A stretch of 64,000 bases of DNA from Archangium primigenium (lineage in GTDB: Bacteria; Myxococcota; Myxococcia; Myxococcales; Myxococcaceae), in assembly GCF_016904885.1 (NCBI RefSeq), contig NZ_JADWYI010000001.1:124001-188000 (forward strand), in the 5' to 3' direction. How positions within the stretch are numbered: the first letter of the stretch is position 1; each line of letters begins with the position of its first letter. Positions 19,576 through 27,522 of the stretch are shown here, in pieces. The position numbers and the translations under genes are program-made. The notes under the pieces are model-generated. The model ran no database searches. It saw only the letters and a list, made by a program, of their open reading frames with translations, and had not been told where the DNA came from.

Positions 19576-20871
19576 TCAGGCGGCGGTGCCAAGCGCGCGC
19601 AGCGCACGGCGAGCGGCCCGGAGGATGTGCGCCACCTCGGGCTCGTTGATGGACAGGGACAGGAAGGCGGACTCGAACTGGCTGGGCGGCAGGTACACCC
19701 CCTCGCGCAACATCTCGTGGAAGAAGCGGCCGTAGCGCGCGGTGTCGCTCTTCTTCGCGCTCGCGTAGTCGAACACCGGCCCCTCGGTGAAGAAGACGGT
19801 GAACATGCTGCCCACGCGGTTGATGGTGACGGGCACCCGCGCCTCCTCGGCCTCCGCGCGCAGGCCCGCCTCCAGCTCGCGGCCGATGGCGTCCAGCCGC
19901 TCGTACACGCCCGGCGCGCGCAGGGCCTGCAGCGCCGCCATGCCCGCGGCCACCGCCACGGGATTCCCGGAGAGCGTGCCGGACTGGTACACGGGCCCCT
20001 CGGGCGCCACCTTGGACATGATGTCGCGCCGGCCGCCGTAGGCCGCCAGGGGCATGCCGCCACCAATCACCTTGCCGAAGGTGCTCAGGTCCGGCCTCAG
20101 GCCGTACACCTCCTGGGCGCCGCCGCGCGCGAGCCGGAAGCCCGTCATCACCTCGTCCAGCACGAAGAGCACCCCGTGCGCCCGGCACAGCGCCTGGAGC
20201 CCCTGGAGGTAGCCCTCCTCGGGGATGAGCACGCCCATGTTGCCCACCACCGGCTCGATGATGGCGCAGGCGATGTCCTTGCCGCGCTCGGTGAACAGGC
20301 GCTCCACCGCGCCCAGGTCGTTGTAGGGCGCGGTGAGCGTGAGGCTCGCCACCGCCGCGGGCACGCCCGGCGAGTCCGGCAGGCCCAGCGTCTCCACGCC
20401 GCTGCCCGCCTTCACCAGGAAGGGGTCCCCCGCGCCGTGGAAACAGCCCTCGAACTTGAGGATGAACTCACGCCCCGTGAAGCCTCGCGCCAGCCGGATG
20501 GCCGCCACCGTGGCCTCGGTGCCGCTGGAGACCAGGCGCACCTTCTCCACGCTGGGCACCGTGGCGCAGAGCATTTCCGCGAAGCGCACCTCCGCCTCCG
20601 TGGGCGCGCCGAACGTCGAGCCGCGGCGCGCCGCCTCGGTGATGGCCTCCACCACCGGCGGCCACGCGTGGCCGAGGATGAGCGGACCCCAGCTGCCCAC
20701 CAGGTCCACGTACCGGTTGTTGTCCACGTCCGTCAGCCATGCGCCCGCGCCTTCCTTGAAGAAGACGGGCTCACCACCGACACCACGAAACGCGCGCACC
20801 GGCGAGTTCACCCCGCCCGGGATGGTCTCCTGCGCGCGGGAGAAGAGGGCCCTGCTCTGGGAGTGGTTCAT
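19576..20871 (-). CDS. hemL: glutamate-1-semialdehyde 2,1-aminomutase
   Basis: 431 residues from ATG 20871 (a TTG two codons earlier, 20877, is the alternative). Class III PLP aminotransferase: PGGVNSPVRAFRGVGG at the N-terminus, VSSGTEATVAAIRLARGFTGR, VLDEVMTGFRLA (PLP-contacting Asp), and FGKVIGGGMPLAAYGG with the Schiff-base Lys. Converts glutamate-1-semialdehyde to 5-aminolevulinate, the committed step of C5-pathway haem synthesis, in the cytoplasm. Followed in the same direction by the Ser/Thr kinase gene with about 31 bases between, so they may share a transcript. No clear Shine-Dalgarno precedes the start. Confidence 0.95.
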   Translation of the reverse strand: MNHSQSRALFSRAQETIPGGVNSPVRAFRGVGGEPVFFKEGAGAWLTDVDNNRYVDLVGSWGPLILGHAWPPVVEAITEAARRGSTFGAPTEAEVRFAEMLCATVPSVEKVRLVSSGTEATVAAIRLARGFTGREFILKFEGCFHGAGDPFLVKAGSGVETLGLPDSPGVPAAVASLTLTAPYNDLGAVERLFTERGKDIACAIIEPVVGNMGVLIPEEGYLQGLQALCRAHGVLFVLDEVMTGFRLARGGAQEVYGLRPDLSTFGKVIGGGMPLAAYGGRRDIMSKVAPEGPVYQSGTLSGNPVAVAAGMAALQALRAPGVYERLDAIGRELEAGLRAEAEEARVPVTINRVGSMFTVFFTEGPVFDYASAKKSDTARYGRFFHEMLREGVYLPPSQFESAFLSLSINEPEVAHILRAARRALRALGTAA

Positions 20872-20966
20872 GCTCAATCCATAACACGCCGCCCCCGCCC
20901 CCCTCCTCCCGTCCCGGGGCCCCGTGAATGGCTTGCTTCTCCGCGTGCACTCGTCTACACATTATG

Positions 20967-20996
20967 TTCACTTACAGTGCTGGCTGTCGTTATAAG
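20967..20996 (+). promoter_or_regulatory. candidate sigma70-type promoter
   Basis: TTCACT at 20967-20972 and TATAAG at 20991-20996 are separated by 18 bases in the only A/T-rich patch of the intergenic region. A transcript would begin near 21003 and have a leader of about 240 bases before the ATG at 21244, including the hairpin at 21155-21197. Matches are moderate; no experimental support. Confidence 0.35.
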
Positions 20997-21154
20997 GCCA
21001 GAAGAAAATTTTCACCGCATTGGGCAGCGCCGGTGGCCCCACCGCTCATTTTCCGGACCCCGGGTGGCGATTCAGAGGCCCCCCGGCGAGCACCGAGCGA
21101 GGGCACCCGTCTCCACCGATCATCCCAGGGGACCGGACCGGAAGGCTGATGGAG

Positions 21155-21197
21155 GACCGGAGCGGGGGCATCCGGGGGGAAGGCCCCCGCTCCGGTC
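21155..21197. repeat. 15-bp perfect inverted repeat (stem-loop)
   Basis: Left arm 21155-21169 and right arm 21183-21197 are exact reverse complements (GACCGGAGCGGGGGC and its complement) around a 13-base loop, and pairing can extend past a small bulge (ATGG...CCAT). It lies 46 bases before the ATG at 21244. No T-run follows on either strand, so it is not a classical intrinsic terminator; it could be a leader structure, a transcript end helped by other factors, or a protein site. Confidence 0.7.
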
Positions 21198-21243
21198 TTC
21201 TCCCATCATGGAGCGCCGGGCCCGGGTAGGCTCGCGGCCCACC

Positions 21244-22164
21244 ATGCTCACCCTCACCCCGCGTCGCACCCTCACCCTGCGCGCGCCCGAGACCCCGGGC
21301 GGCCCCGCGCACGTGGCCGCCGCCAGTGGCCTCGTGCGCGCGGGCGACTGGCTGCACGTGGTCGCGGACGACTCGCTGCTCTTGGCCACCTTCCCCCTGG
21401 AGGGTGACGCGCCCGGGGACACGTGGCGCCTCCTGCCCGGCGCGCTGCCGCTCGAGCCCGGGGCGCGCAAGGCGCTCAAGCCGGACCTGGAGGCGCTCTG
21501 CCTCCTGCCGGGGGTGGCGGACGCGCCCCACGGGGTGCTCCTGGCGGTGCCCTCGGGCAGCGCGCGCACGCGGCACCAGGGCGCCCGGGTGGCCCTGGGC
21601 GCGGACGGCCGGCCCGCGGGGCCCGCGCTCGGCGTGGACTGGCGCCCGGTGCACGAGCACCTCACGCGGGAGCTGGGGCCGCTGAACATCGAGGGCGCGG
21701 CGGTGTCGGGCGGGCGCCTGCGCCTGCTCAACCGGGGCAACGGGGACGCGGGCACGGACGCGGTGGTGGACCTGGACCTGGGCCGGGTGCTGCGCGCGCT
21801 GGAGGCCGGACAGCCCCTGGGAGGTGACGCGGTGCGCACCGTGCGCCGCTGGGAGCTGGGCCGCACGGGCGCGGTGCGCTTGAGCTTCACGGACGCCTCG
21901 CCCCTGCCGGACGGGCGCATCGTCTTCACCGCCGCGGCCGAGGACACGCGCGATGCGTACCAGGACGGCGCCGTGCTGGGCTCGGCGGTGGGCCTGCTCG
22001 CGCCGGACGGCACCCCGCTGTTCCTCGACGGCGTGGACGCGAAGGTGAAGCTGGAGGGCGTGGACGCGCGCGTGGAGGGCGGGCGCATCCGCCTGCTGCT
22101 CGTGGCGGACGCGGATGATCCGGCCCGGGCCGCGCCCCTGTTCGAGACGTGGCTGCCGGGCTAG
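21244..22164 (+). CDS. hypothetical protein, probable beta-propeller-like repeats
   Basis: 306 residues from ATG 21244; an in-frame ATG at 21208 would add 12 residues. No signal peptide. The sequence is a run of short strand-turn units (LVRAGDWLHVVADDSLLLATFPL, LEALCLLPG...GVLLAVPSG, LNIEGAAVSGGRLRLLNRGNG, DASPLPDGRIVFTAAAED, VEGGRIRLLLVADAD) that read like blades of a small beta-propeller. I recall similar proteins grouped as a domain of unknown function but did not verify the number. Next gene converges 9 bases away. Cytoplasmic role unknown. Confidence 0.75.
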   Translation: MLTLTPRRTLTLRAPETPGGPAHVAAASGLVRAGDWLHVVADDSLLLATFPLEGDAPGDTWRLLPGALPLEPGARKALKPDLEALCLLPGVADAPHGVLLAVPSGSARTRHQGARVALGADGRPAGPALGVDWRPVHEHLTRELGPLNIEGAAVSGGRLRLLNRGNGDAGTDAVVDLDLGRVLRALEAGQPLGGDAVRTVRRWELGRTGAVRLSFTDASPLPDGRIVFTAAAEDTRDAYQDGAVLGSAVGLLAPDGTPLFLDGVDAKVKLEGVDARVEGGRIRLLLVADADDPARAAPLFETWLPG

Positions 22165-22173
22165 TCCCCGGAG

Positions 22174-23121
22174 TCAGTCCCCGTGGTCGCGCGCGGCTTC
22201 CTCGGCCGAGCCGCCCGCGGCTTCCACGGAGTTGCGCGGCGGGCGCGTCGGGCCCTTGGCGAACGCCGCCACGCGCGAGCCGATCTCCTGGGGCGTGGTG
22301 GCGGCGAGCCGACGGCGCGCCCGGGCGATGGCGTCCTGCACCATGCCGGGCTCCGGGTGGTGCTTGAGCGCCTGCACCCACAGCTCGATGGCCTTCTCGT
22401 TCTCGCCCGCCTCGGCCTTGAGCTTGCCCGACTCGAAGACGGCGTGCGGCGCCAGCTCCGAGTCCGGGAAGCGCGCGAGCAGGTCCGCGTAGGTGCGCGA
22501 CGACTCCTGGCGGTAGCGCGAGCCCTCGGGCGTGCCCGCGGCGCCGCCCTGCAGCGCCTGCATGTGCAGCGCCTGCGCCTGCAGGAAGAGGGCGTCGTCC
22601 ACGAAGACGCTGGTGGGGAAGCGCTCGGACAGCTTGCGCGCCTCCAGCACGCACTGCTGGTAGTCCTGCAGCTCGAAGTACAGCTTGGACACCTGGTAGT
22701 GCAGCTCGGCGCCCTGCGGCGGGTTGCGCGCGAGCGCGGCGGTGAGCTGATCGATGGCGCCGCGGGGGTCGCGGAAGTGCACGCGCAACAGCTCGGCGAG
22801 CACCACCCGGGCCTCCTGGGACTCGGGCGCCTCGGGGCACTGGGCGATGAGCTCCTTGTAGACGCTCACCGCCTCCTTCACCTTGCGCAGCTCCAGCCAG
22901 TACACGTCCGCGGCGCCCTTGAGCGCGCGCGCCCGGAGCACCGGCGCCTGGGGCGAGTCCTCCAGCCGCAGCGCATCCAGCGCCTTGCGGTACTCCACGA
23001 GCGCCTCGTCGGGGCGCTTCTCGAAGATGGCGTCCCGGGCGCGCTGCATGTGCTCGGGAGCACCGTCCCGGGTACACCCCGGCGCGAGCAGCAGGGACAC
23101 GAGCAGCAGCGATCGCCTCAT
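22174..23121 (-). CDS. TPR-containing lipoprotein (BamD/YbgF-like architecture)
   Basis: 315 residues from ATG 23121. Signal MRRSLLLVSLLLAPGC with lipobox-like APGC (Cys16). The rest is a helical solenoid of tetratricopeptide-like pairs (ARDAIFEKRPDEALVEYRKAL, EAVSVYKELIAQCPEAPES, GAIDQLTAALARNPPQ, QQCVLEARKLSERFPTS, SRTYADLLARFPDSELAPHA, KAIELWVQALKHHPEPGM), ending with a Pro/Glu tail. Proteins of this shape act as periplasmic scaffolds; no specific complex can be assigned. Its ATG overlaps the stop of the upstream 85-residue lipoprotein gene by 4 bases, suggesting coupled production. Confidence 0.82.
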   Translation of the reverse strand: MRRSLLLVSLLLAPGCTRDGAPEHMQRARDAIFEKRPDEALVEYRKALDALRLEDSPQAPVLRARALKGAADVYWLELRKVKEAVSVYKELIAQCPEAPESQEARVVLAELLRVHFRDPRGAIDQLTAALARNPPQGAELHYQVSKLYFELQDYQQCVLEARKLSERFPTSVFVDDALFLQAQALHMQALQGGAAGTPEGSRYRQESSRTYADLLARFPDSELAPHAVFESGKLKAEAGENEKAIELWVQALKHHPEPGMVQDAIARARRRLAATTPQEIGSRVAAFAKGPTRPPRNSVEAAGGSAEEAARDHGD

Positions 23122-23375
23122 GACGGGCAGGCCTCCTCCGCGGGCGTCACGCGGATGCAGTAGGTCTCCTGGCACCGGATGCACTCCAGCAGGGAGCCCG
23201 TGTCCGTGACGCACAGCGTCTCGTTGGCCGAGCGCGGACAGTCCTCCGAGGCGATGCACCGGTAGGGCTCGCCCTGGGGATTGAGCACCCGCGAGGGGCA
23301 CTCGTAGCGCGTGGCCCCACACCCGGCGAGCCCGGTCACGGCGGCGAGGAGGAGGGAGGCGGACCAGATTCTCAC
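23118..23375 (-). CDS. small Cys-rich lipoprotein
   Basis: 85 residues. Signal MRIWSASLLLAAVTGLAGC (lipobox LAGC, Cys19) followed by a compact domain with eight further Cys residues (YEC, YRC, EDC, TLC, LEC, IRC, TYC, EAC), which fits a disulphide-bonded exported domain. No family recognised. Immediately upstream of, and overlapping, the TPR lipoprotein gene, so the two products probably act together at the envelope. Confidence 0.75.
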   Translation of the reverse strand: MRIWSASLLLAAVTGLAGCGATRYECPSRVLNPQGEPYRCIASEDCPRSANETLCVTDTGSLLECIRCQETYCIRVTPAEEACPS

Positions 23376-23433
23376 GGAGCAGGGTTTCTATCCGGATTCC
23401 GCCCCCACGTCACGCGGGGGCCCGCCCGCCCGC

Positions 23434-23817
23434 CTAGTTGTTCAGGGGCGTGGGGCCGCCCGCGCTCAGCACGGTGTCCGCTGACGCCACGTGTCGACGC
23501 CGGAATTGGTCCAGGGCCTTCTCCTGCTGGCGCGCCAGCAGCGTGGCGATGCCGCGCAGGTGCCCGTCCGACACCCGGCACTGGATGGCGGACACCTCGC
23601 CGTGACGCCGCTCCAGTTCCCGCCACAGGTGCACCCGGGCCTGATTGCCGAGCAGCCGCGTCTCCACCTCGTCGAAGGCCGCGTCCATGAGCGCCTCGTC
23701 CGACGCCAGGGTCGCCAGACGCGCCTCGGCCTCCGCCGACGGCGCGGCGCACCCGGCCCCCAGGGCCAGGGTCACCACCGCCAGGCCCAGCCTTCCGCGC
23801 CGCGTCCCTCCCGCCAT
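23434..23817 (-). CDS. small putative lipoprotein of unknown function
   Basis: 127 residues from ATG 23817. Starts MAGGTRRGRLGLAVVTLALGAGC (Cys23 in an AGC context), then a mostly helical, charged domain (ATLASDEALMDAAFDEVETRLLGNQARVHLWRELERRH...). One further Cys (IQC). No family recognised. The start was chosen for the signal peptide; the open frame continues to 24012 without one. 58 bases separate it from the 85-residue lipoprotein gene downstream. Confidence 0.65.
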   Translation of the reverse strand: MAGGTRRGRLGLAVVTLALGAGCAAPSAEAEARLATLASDEALMDAAFDEVETRLLGNQARVHLWRELERRHGEVSAIQCRVSDGHLRGIATLLARQQEKALDQFRRRHVASADTVLSAGGPTPLNN

Positions 23818-23975
23818 CGCCCGCTCCTCCGTTGGTCCGTCATGAGCGCACGGCTTTTTTCCGCCCGCCATGCGAGCGGCCAACCTAGGAAGGCCCCGTC
23901 CCCTGCACAACCGGCCTGGAGGGCAGCACGCGGCCAGCGAACGTCGCGGCCATCCACTACCCAACGTCTCCGGGC

Positions 23976-24485
23976 TCAGGGGCGCGCGCGGTGGCGCAGG
24001 ATGAACTCGCACACCTCACGCGCCGCGCCAAAACCCGCGGCCCGTTGTGCCACGTAGTGCACGCCCGCGCGCACCTCGTCGGGGGACTCGGGCGGCGCGG
24101 CGGAGAAGCCCACCGCGCGCAGCAGCGGCAGGTCCACCACCTCGTCGCCCATGTAGCCACAGTGCTCGGCGGACACCTGGAGCAGCTCGAGCAGCTTCTC
24201 GAAGTGCGCCACCTTGTCCTGACTGCCGAAGTGCACGTGCTTGATGCCCAGCGACTGCATGCGCATCTGCGCCGAGAGGCTGTCGCCGCCGGAGATGGCC
24301 GCCACCTCCAGCCCCGCCTCCTGCAGCCGCTTGATGCCCATGCCGTCGCGCACGCTGTACATCTGCGTCCAGCCGGAGCCGGGCACCCAGAAGATGCGCC
24401 CGTCGGTGAGCGTGCCGTCGATGTCGAAGATCATCACCGACAGGCGCGCCACGCGGGCCTTGAGGGACTCCAGATCGTGGTTCAT
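23976..24485 (-). CDS. kdsC: 3-deoxy-D-manno-octulosonate 8-phosphate phosphatase (HAD)
   Basis: 169 residues, standard KdsC length. HAD motif I FDIDGTLTDG (nucleophile Asp at about 20, acid Asp at 22), SVRDGMGIKRLQEAG, motif II AAISGGDS, and motif III/IV YMGDEVVDLPLL. It has no cap domain, as in this tetrameric family. Removes phosphate from KDO-8-P in lipopolysaccharide inner-core synthesis, in the cytoplasm. Six bases separate it from the upstream gene of unknown function at 24492, so they form an operon. Confidence 0.92.
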   Translation of the reverse strand: MNHDLESLKARVARLSVMIFDIDGTLTDGRIFWVPGSGWTQMYSVRDGMGIKRLQEAGLEVAAISGGDSLSAQMRMQSLGIKHVHFGSQDKVAHFEKLLELLQVSAEHCGYMGDEVVDLPLLRAVGFSAAPPESPDEVRAGVHYVAQRAAGFGAAREVCEFILRHRARP

Positions 24486-24491
24486 GGCGCG

Positions 24492-25538
24492 CTACTTCGG
24501 CACGGCCTTGAGCACGGCCTTGCCGTCCTTGATGACGACCTTGAACTCCACCGCCTTGGCGTTGTGCTGCTTCATCAACTCCGGCACCTGCTTGCGCAGC
24601 GACGCGGCGATGTTGTCGTAGCTCATCTTCGACGTGTCTTCCTTGTTGCGGCGCTTGGCCGCCACATACGCGTCGTACACGGTCTTGAGCTTGTCGTCCG
24701 ACAGGTCCCCCGCGCCCGAGGCCGACGGCGCACGCCCCGCGGGGGGCGCGGCGGCCCGGGGCGGCGCGGCGACGGGCGGACGGGCCGCCAGGGGGCGCAC
24801 CGCGGGGATGGCCGGCGCCACCGAGGGGATGCCCGGCGCCAGGGGGCGCACCGCCGGAATGGCCGGTGCCACCGAGGGGATGCCCGGCGCCAGGGGGCGC
24901 ACCGCGGGGACGAGCGGCGCCACCGCCGGAATGGCCGGCGCCACCGAGGGGATGCTCGGCGCCACCGCCGGGATGACCGGCGCCACCGAGGGCAGGTGGT
25001 GCGGCTGCGGCTTGCTCGGCGACGCGGAGAGCGGCATCACCTCGTCCATGTCCTCGTCCGCCAGCTCCATCGGCTCCTGGGGACGGCCCTGGGCGGGCTT
25101 CTTCGCCTTCTCCACGCGGCGGCGCGCCTTGGCGATGTCGCGCTTGTACGTGCCGTTCTCGATCTCCTGCATCGTGCGCTGCCACAGCCGATCGTAGGTG
25201 ACGAACTTGCCGTGGATGGACTGCACGCGGAACTTGGCCGACGTGTTGCGCACGAAGCTCGTCTTGAGCCGGTCCACGCGCTTCTTGAGATCCTCGTGCT
25301 GCTTGGTGGGCGGCATCCGCTCGGCGCCCAGGAAGTAGTGCTCGTAGGCCACCTTGAGCGACGCGAGCTCCGCCTCGATGGCGTCGCATTCGTGGAACGT
25401 CGTCTCACTGCCCGACATGGTGGGCAGACCGGACTTCGTGTCTCCCGAGTTGGCGGCCAGCTTGGCCGAGGACTTGGCCGAGGTGCCGGGCTTCAGGCTC
25501 TGGTTCTTCGTGGACGACTTCGAGGACTCGTACGCCAT
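24492..25538 (-). CDS. hypothetical protein with Pro/Ala repeat linker (MXAN_5187-like)
   Basis: 348 residues. An N-terminal Ser/Lys-rich leader, then a helical domain (about 50-145: ECDAIEAELASLKVAYEHYF...TSFVRNTSAKFRVQSIHGKF...YDRLWQRTMQEIENG), a linker of about 100 residues made of SVAP/AIPAV/RPLAPGI repeats (about 180-280), and a C-terminal helical domain (DLSDDKLKTVYDAYVAAKRRNKEDTSKMSYDNIAASLRKQ). This end resembles what I recall as the MXAN_5187 C-terminal domain; not verified. No signal or membrane segment. Precedes kdsC by 6 bases and follows lgt by 36 bases in the same direction. Function unknown. Confidence 0.75.
   Translation of the reverse strand: MAYESSKSSTKNQSLKPGTSAKSSAKLAANSGDTKSGLPTMSGSETTFHECDAIEAELASLKVAYEHYFLGAERMPPTKQHEDLKKRVDRLKTSFVRNTSAKFRVQSIHGKFVTYDRLWQRTMQEIENGTYKRDIAKARRRVEKAKKPAQGRPQEPMELADEDMDEVMPLSASPSKPQPHHLPSVAPVIPAVAPSIPSVAPAIPAVAPLVPAVRPLAPGIPSVAPAIPAVRPLAPGIPSVAPAIPAVRPLAARPPVAAPPRAAAPPAGRAPSASGAGDLSDDKLKTVYDAYVAAKRRNKEDTSKMSYDNIAASLRKQVPELMKQHNAKAVEFKVVIKDGKAVLKAVPK
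24789..24996 (-). repeat. 51-bp tandem repeats encoding a Pro-rich linker
   Basis: Two near-identical 51-base units (24789-24839 and 24840-24890) are followed by a third, partial unit from 24891 and then 15- to 24-base sub-repeats to about 24996. Each 51-base unit encodes the 17-residue block APGIPSVAPAIPAVRPL. Copy number could vary by slippage or recombination without shifting frame, since the unit is a multiple of three. Confidence 0.85.
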
Positions 25539-25574
25539 GGGCGACCCTGAGTGTCCCCAAGACGCGGCCCCATA

Positions 25575-26870
25575 TCAACCTCCCGTACCACCCACCGTCG
25601 GCGACATGCCCGCCGCCTCGCCTGCCTGCCGGATCCGCCGGTACAGCAAAGTCGCGCCGAAGGTGAACATGCACAGGGAGATGAACTGGCTGGTCGAAAT
25701 ATTGAACCAGGCCTCCAGGGGCACGGCCTCGGCCAGCCCGGAGGCCCCCAGGGAGCGCAGCAGCCCGTGCAGGGTGCCGCGCTCGGTGTCCCCCCGGAAG
25801 AGCTCCACCGAGGTGCGCAGCACCGCGTAGCACATGAGCCACAGGCAGAAGATCTGCCCGTGGAAGCGCCGGAAGCGCCGCGCGTAGAGGAGCGCCACGA
25901 AGAGCACGAGCTGCCCCACCGACTCGTAGAGCTGCGTGGGGTAGACGGGCAGGGTGGAGCCGTGCTGGGCCACCCAGTCGGAGATGCGCACCGCGCCCGG
26001 GGCCGCCTGGTGGAGGATTTGCCCCGTGCCCTCCACCACGTAGCGCGGATCATGCGCCTGGGACTGGTAGGCGAGGCTCGCCGAGCCGGTGAGCCGCCCG
26101 AACAGGTCCTGCGCCCGCTCGCCCCCGGGAAAGCGCGCCACGAAGCGCGCCCCCGCCGCGCACACATCCCCCCAGCAGCACCCCGCCGAGAAGCACCCCA
26201 GCCGACCCAGGCACTGGCCGAGCGACACCGTGGGCAGCGCCAGGTCCGCCAGCCGCAGGAAGTCCATGTCGTTTTGACGCGCGAAGACATACGCCGCCAG
26301 CGCCGCGCCGATGAGGCCCCCGTAGAAGACGAGCCCCCCGCCCAGGGAGAACACCTGCGTCCAATCGCGCGCGTAGTCCTTCCAGTTGACGAGCACGTAG
26401 AGCACCCGGCTGCCCACCAACCCCCCCACGAGCACGTAGAAGGCCAGGTCCAGCACCGCCTCGCGCTTGCGCGGGCCCTCCGTGTCCACCCACCTTCCCC
26501 CGCCCTGTGCGTCCGCCACCCACGTGAGCCGCCGCCACTCGTCCTCGGCCAGCCGAGAGGCCACCGTCACCGCCATGAGGAAGCCCGTGGCGAGCATCAC
26601 CCCGTAGGTGTGGATGGGGATGCCCTCGCCCCGGCCGCCGGGGATGGCGCCCGGGGGCAGGGCGTAGCGCAGGCCGAAGCCCGCGAGCACGAGCGCGAGC
26701 ACGCCATAGCCGAGCGCCCGCTGCCAGCGATCACGGGACGAGGACGCCGCGCCAGGCACGCCCCGCCAGCCGTTGAAGGCGATGCCCCCCACGACCGCGA
26801 GCGCCACGGCGTAGAGCAGCACCTGGCTCCAGAGCGGGGTGAAGGTGAAGTGGACGATGACGGGGAGCAT
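25575..26870 (-). CDS. lgt: prolipoprotein diacylglyceryl transferase
   Basis: 431 residues, longer than the usual 270-300. Lgt landmarks: YGVMLATGFLMAV in the N-terminal half, VGGLVGSRVLYVLVNW, GGLVFYGGLIGAAL (the segment carrying the catalytic His in E. coli; here Tyr at that position), and LGQCLGRLGCFSAGCCWG, the signature Arg-Gly motif. Seven or more hydrophobic helices place it in the inner membrane. It transfers diacylglyceryl from phosphatidylglycerol to the lipobox Cys of prelipoproteins. An N-terminal extension of about 70 residues adds two hydrophobic segments. Followed upstream by lspA 12 bases away: this is a lipoprotein-maturation operon. Confidence 0.9.
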   Translation of the reverse strand: MLPVIVHFTFTPLWSQVLLYAVALAVVGGIAFNGWRGVPGAASSSRDRWQRALGYGVLALVLAGFGLRYALPPGAIPGGRGEGIPIHTYGVMLATGFLMAVTVASRLAEDEWRRLTWVADAQGGGRWVDTEGPRKREAVLDLAFYVLVGGLVGSRVLYVLVNWKDYARDWTQVFSLGGGLVFYGGLIGAALAAYVFARQNDMDFLRLADLALPTVSLGQCLGRLGCFSAGCCWGDVCAAGARFVARFPGGERAQDLFGRLTGSASLAYQSQAHDPRYVVEGTGQILHQAAPGAVRISDWVAQHGSTLPVYPTQLYESVGQLVLFVALLYARRFRRFHGQIFCLWLMCYAVLRTSVELFRGDTERGTLHGLLRSLGASGLAEAVPLEAWFNISTSQFISLCMFTFGATLLYRRIRQAGEAAGMSPTVGGTGG

Positions 26871-26882
26871 GGGCCGCCTCGG

Positions 26883-27512
26883 TCAGGAGCGCGCGTCCGC
26901 CGCGCCCGGCGCGTCCTTCTTGGGCTTGGGCTCTTCCTTGCGCACGAAGGCGTCCACCATGAGCAGGCCCACGCCCACCACGATGGCCGAGTCGGCGATG
27001 TTGAAGGAAGGCCAGGCCACCTTGTCGTGCCAGTGCGCCTCGAGGAAGTCGATGACGAAGGCCCGGGCGATGCGGTCGATGTAGTTGCCGATGGCGCCCC
27101 CGAGCACGAGCGGCAGCCCCCACAAGGCCCAGCGCTCCTGCGGATCCTTCCCGCCGAGCTTGCTGAAGTACCAGGTGATGAACACCACCGCGGCCAGGCT
27201 CACCACGTGGAAGAGCGGCCCGCGCACGTTCGGCGGCAGTGTGCGGAACAGGCCCCAGGCCGCGCCCGGGTTCTCCGCGTAGCGCAGCCGGAAGAACTCG
27301 GGCAGCACCTCGATGGCGCGCTTGGGCCGGTAGTGCAGGTTGTAGAGGCCCGGCGCGGGCGGCTCGCCGTACAGGGCCGACAGGCGCTCGCCCAGCGTGG
27401 GGCGGTCATCGAAGCGCGTGGTGAGCTCGCGCACGACGAGGTACTTCGTCCACTGATCGAGGACGATGACGCCGAGCGCCACCGTCAGGAGGAGGAGGTA
27501 TTTGCGGGGCAC
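26883..27512 (-). CDS. lspA: lipoprotein signal peptidase (type II), copy 1
   Basis: 209 residues with a GTG start (27510-27512). MPRKYLLLLTVALGVIVLDQWTKYLV opens the first helix; conserved YAENPGAAWGLF, GGAIGNYIDRIARAFVIDF (catalytic Asp in YIDR) and WPSFNIADSAIVVG (second Asp in NIAD) complete the aspartyl protease core. About 40 residues longer than E. coli LspA owing to an insert between helix 1 and NPGAAWG (residues about 45-70). Cleaves the signal peptide ahead of the lipidated Cys in the inner membrane. 10 bases from a second lspA. Confidence 0.92.
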   Translation of the reverse strand: MPRKYLLLLTVALGVIVLDQWTKYLVVRELTTRFDDRPTLGERLSALYGEPPAPGLYNLHYRPKRAIEVLPEFFRLRYAENPGAAWGLFRTLPPNVRGPLFHVVSLAAVVFITWYFSKLGGKDPQERWALWGLPLVLGGAIGNYIDRIARAFVIDFLEAHWHDKVAWPSFNIADSAIVVGVGLLMVDAFVRKEEPKPKKDAPGAADARS

Positions 27513-27522
27513 GGCTGGCGGC

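Larger units (their letters stand above)
20872..21243. other. 372-base divergent intergenic region between hemL and the gene at 21244
   Basis: This stretch has no convincing gene. It holds an unusually A/T-rich patch for this genome (about 20950-21025) with a sigma70-like promoter candidate, and a strong 15-bp hairpin near its right end (both listed separately). Promoters for hemL (leftward) and for the unknown gene at 21244 (rightward) must lie here. A short untranslated RNA running from the promoter to the hairpin is possible but unsupported beyond these two signals. Confidence 0.5.

Noticed and set aside
19627-22164. 845-residue plus frame extending through hemL into the 21244 gene
   Set aside because: Only the part from 21244 has protein-like composition; the upstream part is antisense to hemL, which is unmistakable.
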